Of a stretch of DNA of 50,777 nucleotides, positions 47,384-50,777 are shown in pieces. This stretch comes from a virus: positions 1-50,777 of IMG/VR virus record IMGVR_UViG_3300017917_004521; one strand, 5' to 3'. Position 1 is the first letter of the stretch, and each line of letters starts with the position of its first letter. The translations under genes were made by a program, and so were the position numbers. The notes below the pieces were generated by a model, which saw only the letters and a program-made list of their open reading frames with translations, was not told the origin of the DNA and ran no database searches.

Positions 47384-48174
47384 TATTTTAAGAAAGGCAA
47401 AAATAATTTACAAGGATCAAATTCCCACCATTTTCCGCTCACTGATGTTCCGAAATCAAAACTTTTAGGATCATAGTGATGATTGTTATGCCATCCTTGT
47501 CCCCAACCTAGCAGTCCTAAAATAAAATTATTTTGAGATCGATCAGATGTATTAAAATTTCGATATCCTATAAGTGCTTTAGTATGACCGTAGACATTGG
47601 TTAAATTATCTTGTAATAGTGTAATAGCAGTAGGAAGGCAAATTAAGGCAAGACTTAATTTCCAGTCAATTAATGCTATTAGCGCGGGAATCGACCATAG
47701 CAGCGTTAATTGGTGATTATGAAACCATAGGTGGTTAGATTTCCTAAGAAGCCCGGCTGCGTATTTTAAATTTACATTAGGATTAGCTTCAGTGATTTTT
47801 GTCGACCAACCGAAAAACGCATGATAAAATCCCTTTGTCGGACTGTGTAGATCTTTTTCGGTATCGGCATATCTATGATGGTAACCTCTGTGTATAGCTA
47901 CCCAAGTAATACTAGAACCTTGACCACTTAGGATTCCACAAAATAATATAAAATTTTCTTTCCATCTAGGAAGACTGTCGTGTGTATTATGTGCAAATAT
48001 TCTATGGTATCCTACAGCAACTCCTAGACCTGCGATCAGTACCCATCCAATAAAAGTAAAAATCAAATACCATGAAGGAATAATTCCAAGGGCAAACAAT
48101 ATTACTGAAATAGCACCTAAGGTGAGAAAAGGTACAAAACTTAGCCAGGAATACTTTGATATATTTTTAAACAT
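47383..48174 (-). CDS. Membrane fatty-acid desaturase 4 of the cluster
   Basis: A 263-residue desaturase, the only one on the minus strand. Boxes are HRIFAH (57-62), H95-R-G-Y-H99-H100 and HNNHH (in GQGWHNNHH). Box 2 has three residues between the first His and the HH pair, against two in the other four; this is allowed in the superfamily but unusual. Hydrophobic spans at about 10-55, 72-95 and 150-190. It sits between a GNAT and an oxygenase, supporting a biosynthetic rather than a plain membrane role. Confidence 0.88.
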   Translation of the reverse strand: MFKNISKYSWLSFVPFLTLGAISVILFALGIIPSWYLIFTFIGWVLIAGLGVAVGYHRIFAHNTHDSLPRWKENFILFCGILSGQGSSITWVAIHRGYHHRYADTEKDLHSPTKGFYHAFFGWSTKITEANPNVNLKYAAGLLRKSNHLWFHNHQLTLLWSIPALIALIDWKLSLALICLPTAITLLQDNLTNVYGHTKALIGYRNFNTSDRSQNNFILGLLGWGQGWHNNHHYDPKSFDFGTSVSGKWWEFDPCKLFLPFLK

Positions 48175-48189
48175 AGCAATATTTAATGA

Positions 48190-48789
48190 TTACAAACGAC
48201 CGGCGTTGAAAAGCTCTTCTCTATATTGTTGTTTTAAAAATGTACACCGTACTATGGTATCTGTTGGAACCAATATTCTGTTGTATAAGATTTGCCAATG
48301 AAAGTTAAACTTGCATCGATGTTTCTCAGGAACATAGTACTCATCAAAATAATCATATCTTTCGCTGCTTTTTTGACTGAACGCTAATCTTCTATAGAGC
48401 CGCTGATATTCTAACGGAAACATACTAAAAAATTTTAGTCTGCCCTGTTTTTCGTTGTGATCGATCACAGCATCTAATGTTGCCTGTATTTCTTTTCTGT
48501 TCTGCCCTGTAGTACGTATTTGATTCCAATACCAACTGGCATCTTCGTCAGATTGATAGAATCCTAGGGCAGTATTGACTTTTCCGTCACTGCCGATGCA
48601 TCCGTATGCATGGTAGTTCTTTAATCCCGACATGTATGTTTCTATGAATACATTGTAGTAAAGTTCTGAAAATTCAAACTGCTTATCAACAAAATAGCTT
48701 TTATCAACATCGACTCCCATAAATTTAGGTTTCTTGAACAGATCTTTAATTTTAGATTTATGTTTTTCTTCTAGTTTAACAATTTTCAT
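48190..48789 (-). CDS. GNAT-type acyltransferase-like protein
   Basis: A 199-residue protein. It opens with MKIVKLEEKHKSKIKDLF, the typical first strand and helix of GNAT proteins. The core continues with YGCIGSDGKVNTALGFYQS and a long helix NRKEIQATLDAVIDHNEKQG. GNAT proteins that use acyl-ACP make N-acyl amino acids, and an ACP gene is nearby. Overlaps the PP-loop gene by 4 nt. Confidence 0.65.
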   Translation of the reverse strand: MKIVKLEEKHKSKIKDLFKKPKFMGVDVDKSYFVDKQFEFSELYYNVFIETYMSGLKNYHAYGCIGSDGKVNTALGFYQSDEDASWYWNQIRTTGQNRKEIQATLDAVIDHNEKQGRLKFFSMFPLEYQRLYRRLAFSQKSSERYDYFDEYYVPEKHRCKFNFHWQILYNRILVPTDTIVRCTFLKQQYREELFNAGRL

Positions 48790-49703
48790 TTTCGACCTTT
48801 TAGTTGCTTAATCACTGCATTGTAGGGAATTCCGTCGAGGCTGGGTTCTAGCCTAAGTATTTGTTCTCCGGCTAATTCTCTATATGCTTCGAGATTGAAT
48901 GCCAGTAGTTTTTCAAACCCGTGAGTTTTCTTTCTTACACGGATTTCAGGCAGCAGTCTTTTAAGTACTGAATTTTTTGTACTAACTGATGATAATTTAT
49001 AATTCATCTTTTCTGAAACCAACGATTTAATATCAGGATCTTCTAAATAATACAGTAGCAGTTCGGGTGTGTAGCTAAAATATTCGTTGACCAACGGTAT
49101 ATTAAATGTATTACTGAACCTCATTGCACTAGCATCTTCGTTTTCTCGTATTGTGTAATACCAATTACTTGGCTGTTCGTAGATGTTTCTTGTAATAAGA
49201 GCCTCGCCGCCCATAACAGCAGGCGCCCCAAATTTTTCTACACAATGATATACCATTAGATAGGTTAATTGTGTACATTGAATTTTACGTCCAAAATCGT
49301 CAGCTTGACCACTATACAAAAAATCCTTGACATCGAAATCAATGATGTTTAATTTTATTTCTAGGTCTTCGGCTAGAGACTGCGCTTCTGTAACGTCGGA
49401 TAGATTATAATCATTTTTAAATTTGATAGTGACACACTGAGGTTTAATTCCTATGTCTAGAAAATTTCGAAGAACAATTTCACTGTCTGTTCCACCGCTG
49501 AGAAACACAACTAGATCTTTTCCAAGATCCTGATAGATAAGGTCTGCGGTTCTAAGTAACTCCTCTCTAAAGTTACTGCGTTTATAGTGATCTCGATCTA
49601 CGGAACCTACAGTTACCTTATAGGGCTCAATTGAATTTTCTCGAAATCCAAATTCTCTGCCCCCTATGGTATACTTTAAATGATTCCTATAGGTAAAATT
49701 CAT
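48786..49703 (-). CDS. Asparagine-synthase-like PP-loop ATPase
   Basis: A 305-residue protein with the pyrophosphate-loop SGGTDS (69-74) and a following V-x-x-K-F-like region, as in the C-terminal synthetase domain of asparagine synthase B, beta-lactam synthetase and lasso-peptide cyclases. It lacks the N-terminal glutaminase domain (no Cys2), so free ammonia or a different amine may be used. It would adenylate a carboxylate to form an amide or ring. It is coupled by 4-nt overlaps to the ACP gene upstream and the GNAT gene downstream. Confidence 0.83.
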   Translation of the reverse strand: MNFTYRNHLKYTIGGREFGFRENSIEPYKVTVGSVDRDHYKRSNFREELLRTADLIYQDLGKDLVVFLSGGTDSEIVLRNFLDIGIKPQCVTIKFKNDYNLSDVTEAQSLAEDLEIKLNIIDFDVKDFLYSGQADDFGRKIQCTQLTYLMVYHCVEKFGAPAVMGGEALITRNIYEQPSNWYYTIRENEDASAMRFSNTFNIPLVNEYFSYTPELLLYYLEDPDIKSLVSEKMNYKLSSVSTKNSVLKRLLPEIRVRKKTHGFEKLLAFNLEAYRELAGEQILRLEPSLDGIPYNAVIKQLKGRK

Positions 49704-49918
49704 TGCATCAGGCCCATGAGATCTCGGACAGTTATAGGCGAATCATCAGATTCGATTATAGTTTCGTATTCATCTTCATAGTACATTTGTAGTTCTACAA
49801 TATCTAACGAGTCTAAACCGAGGTCTAGCAATTTATCATCGGGCTTGATCTTAATATTTCTTTCAAACAGATGTTCAACTGCTGATTCTATAAATTTAAT
49901 TTTTTCTGTATCCTTCAT
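49700..49918 (-). CDS. Free-standing acyl carrier protein
   Basis: A 72-residue, very acidic protein. The phosphopantetheine site is LGLDSLDIVEL with Ser37, the usual DSL motif, followed by helix III and a short C-terminal helix. It would carry acyl or aminoacyl thioesters; in the host or phage, a phosphopantetheinyl transferase must activate it. Its position in a desaturase/GNAT/PP-loop operon suggests a dedicated carrier, not a spare copy of the fatty-acid AcpP. Confidence 0.92.
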   Translation of the reverse strand: MKDTEKIKFIESAVEHLFERNIKIKPDDKLLDLGLDSLDIVELQMYYEDEYETIIESDDSPITVRDLMGLMQ

Positions 49919-49919
49919 G

Positions 49920-50453
49920 TTATCCTCTCTTTAATTCCGCAACGTATTGCTCAGTATAGTTTACAATCTTTTTCCCGATTGGTGTAAACTGTCTATACAT
50001 TTCGGGCCACGGGTTAAACAATCCTGCCGATCTGTTATTAGACATGTTTACAAATGCCTGATAAATTGCTTTGTTATATTCATTACAGGTTATCCATAGT
50101 TTTGAATAATCTTTTGACTCTTCTATGATCCTCGGCATCAACAATTCGGCCATAAGATACTTTGTTCTAAATTTCTCTACAATATATGCTCTAGTCAATG
50201 CAAGTGCTGTATCTTCGGTATACGGGTTCCAGCCTGCACTGCCCACATATTCATCATTTTTTTTGATGATGTAATAATTGCCTTTGAGGTATCTTCCTTC
50301 TTTTAAAATACGGAATAAATTACCAGGTACAGTTTCGTAATCTGGATGATAGTTTTTTATTAAATCTTGTTCGCTGACCTGTCTCAGGCCTTCTTTTAAA
50401 AATTCTATCAAATCAGTATCGGAGTTATCTCTGATGCTGTAAACAGTAAACAT
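49920..50453 (-). CDS. GNAT N-acetyltransferase-type protein
   Basis: A 177-residue protein. The sheet and turn YYIIKKNDEYVGSAGWNPYTEDTA, the strand ALALTRAYIVEKFRTKYLMAEL (with the acyl-CoA-binding R-x-K/R-Y turn) and the helix NEYNKAIYQAFVNMS follow the GNAT plan. It may transfer an acyl group from CoA or from the ACP encoded just downstream. The gap to the FkbM-like gene is 39 nt. Confidence 0.72.
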   Translation of the reverse strand: MFTVYSIRDNSDTDLIEFLKEGLRQVSEQDLIKNYHPDYETVPGNLFRILKEGRYLKGNYYIIKKNDEYVGSAGWNPYTEDTALALTRAYIVEKFRTKYLMAELLMPRIIEESKDYSKLWITCNEYNKAIYQAFVNMSNNRSAGLFNPWPEMYRQFTPIGKKIVNYTEQYVAELKRG

Positions 50454-50492
50454 ATCTAAGGTATTCTTAAAATTAAGGAAACTTTTAAAACC

Positions 50493-50777
50493 TTATGTCC
50501 GACGGAAGTGTACATCGACTTCTTGAAGAGGTTGCTCAAACCAAGCTTCAAATCCCTGCGATTCGAGCCATTGTTTAATTTCAAAGGCATTATTATCTTT
50601 TGTTTTATACAATTCTACAGTATGGGCGGCTTCGCACTTTCCTTCCTTTATTAGAGAAATTTTTTCTCCTAAACTTTTGAGAACATTAAAATCGCTGCCT
50701 TGGGCGTCAATCCAGAGATAATCGACTTCTCCTATATTATGCAGATTGAAAAATGTATCAAGGCGCATGGTCATAAC
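50493..50777 (-). CDS. FkbM-family methyltransferase, N-terminus cut off
   Basis: The last 94 residues of a gene that continues beyond the window edge. The segment MRLDTFFNLHNIGEVDYLWIDAQGSDFNVLKSLG matches the post-SAM part of FkbM methyltransferases (T-L-D-x-x...I-D-x-x-K-I-D-x-Q-G-x-E...V-L-K-G). The SAM-binding part lies outside. FkbM enzymes O-methylate sugars and natural products, which fits a biosynthetic operon. Confidence 0.75.
   Translation of the reverse strand, partial: VMTMRLDTFFNLHNIGEVDYLWIDAQGSDFNVLKSLGEKISLIKEGKCEAAHTVELYKTKDNNAFEIKQWLESQGFEAWFEQPLQEVDVHFRRT

Noticed and set aside
1-50777. CRISPR array
   Set aside because: No regularly spaced direct repeats were seen; the only clear long direct repeat is the 31-bp tmRNA fragment pair.
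1-50777. Window as host chromosome or prophage rather than a lytic phage
   Set aside because: No integrase, repressor, rRNA or ordinary chromosomal operons were seen, while phage-type genes are spread through almost the whole window. Host-like cargo genes alone do not overturn this, though the window edge prevents certainty for the last 11 kb.

Overview
The window reads as part of the genome of a large, lytic, T4-like (Caudoviricetes) bacteriophage. The evidence is the mix of genes: virion and tail-fibre proteins, nrdA/nrdB with a glutaredoxin, a DexA-like exonuclease, an NUMOD/HNH homing-endonuclease module, many tiny overlapping genes of the kind conserved in aquatic T4-like phages, and host-derived translation or proteolysis genes (ClpX, ribosomal protein bS21, tmRNA) that are typical of big phages. 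The host is probably a Gram-negative betaproteobacterium. The tmRNA carries the tag ANDERFALAA and is circularly permuted, both known from betaproteobacteria, and the phage encodes a betaproteobacterial-style porin. The host call is inference.

Layout. 1-3.3 kb: end of a virion protein, a secreted nuclease, a first fatty-acid desaturase and a zinc peptidase. 3.3-4.4 kb: a minus-strand operon of six tiny genes. 4.5-9.6 kb: small structural or internal proteins and a PD-(D/E)XK nuclease. 9.6-19.4 kb: tailspike, ribonucleotide reductase operon, Ig-like fibre and a PAAR-M15 peptidase tail-tip protein. 19.4-21.4 kb: cold-shock protein, DUF2452-like protein, and a His-rich lipoprotein behind a structured leader. 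21.35-24.5 kb: an AAA ATPase/NUMOD/HNH block between two copies of a 31-bp piece of the tmRNA gene, then the intact permuted tmRNA. 24.5-33.4 kb: porin, membrane protein, ClpX, bS21, exonuclease and a hendecad-repeat lipoprotein. 33.5-39.5 kb: a metabolic and stress operon with AhpC, TerC, class II aldolase, SGNH hydrolase, AhpD, DadA, macro domain and an AAA ATPase.

39.55 kb to the end: two convergent operons that together look like a phage-borne biosynthetic gene cluster. The plus-strand operon has three tandem membrane desaturases, a PLP aminotransferase-like protein, an ATP-grasp ligase and a cupin. The minus-strand operon has an FkbM-type methyltransferase (cut by the window edge), GNAT-type proteins, a free-standing acyl carrier protein, an asparagine-synthase-like PP-loop ATPase, a fourth desaturase and three consecutive 2-oxoglutarate/Fe(II)-type oxygenases. 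An ACP beside several desaturases recalls bacterial alkyne and polyyne clusters. Ligases, an aminotransferase and oxygenases around them suggest an acylated or lipidated amino-acid product. This is the best candidate here for an undescribed system.

Regulation. Seven sites match sigma-70 -35/-10 boxes with exactly 17-bp spacing, mostly ahead of cargo genes. An ATAAATA motif, like the T4 late promoter, recurs just upstream of several virion-type genes. Several 5' leaders are visibly structured. All functional statements rest on reading motifs by eye; no search was run.
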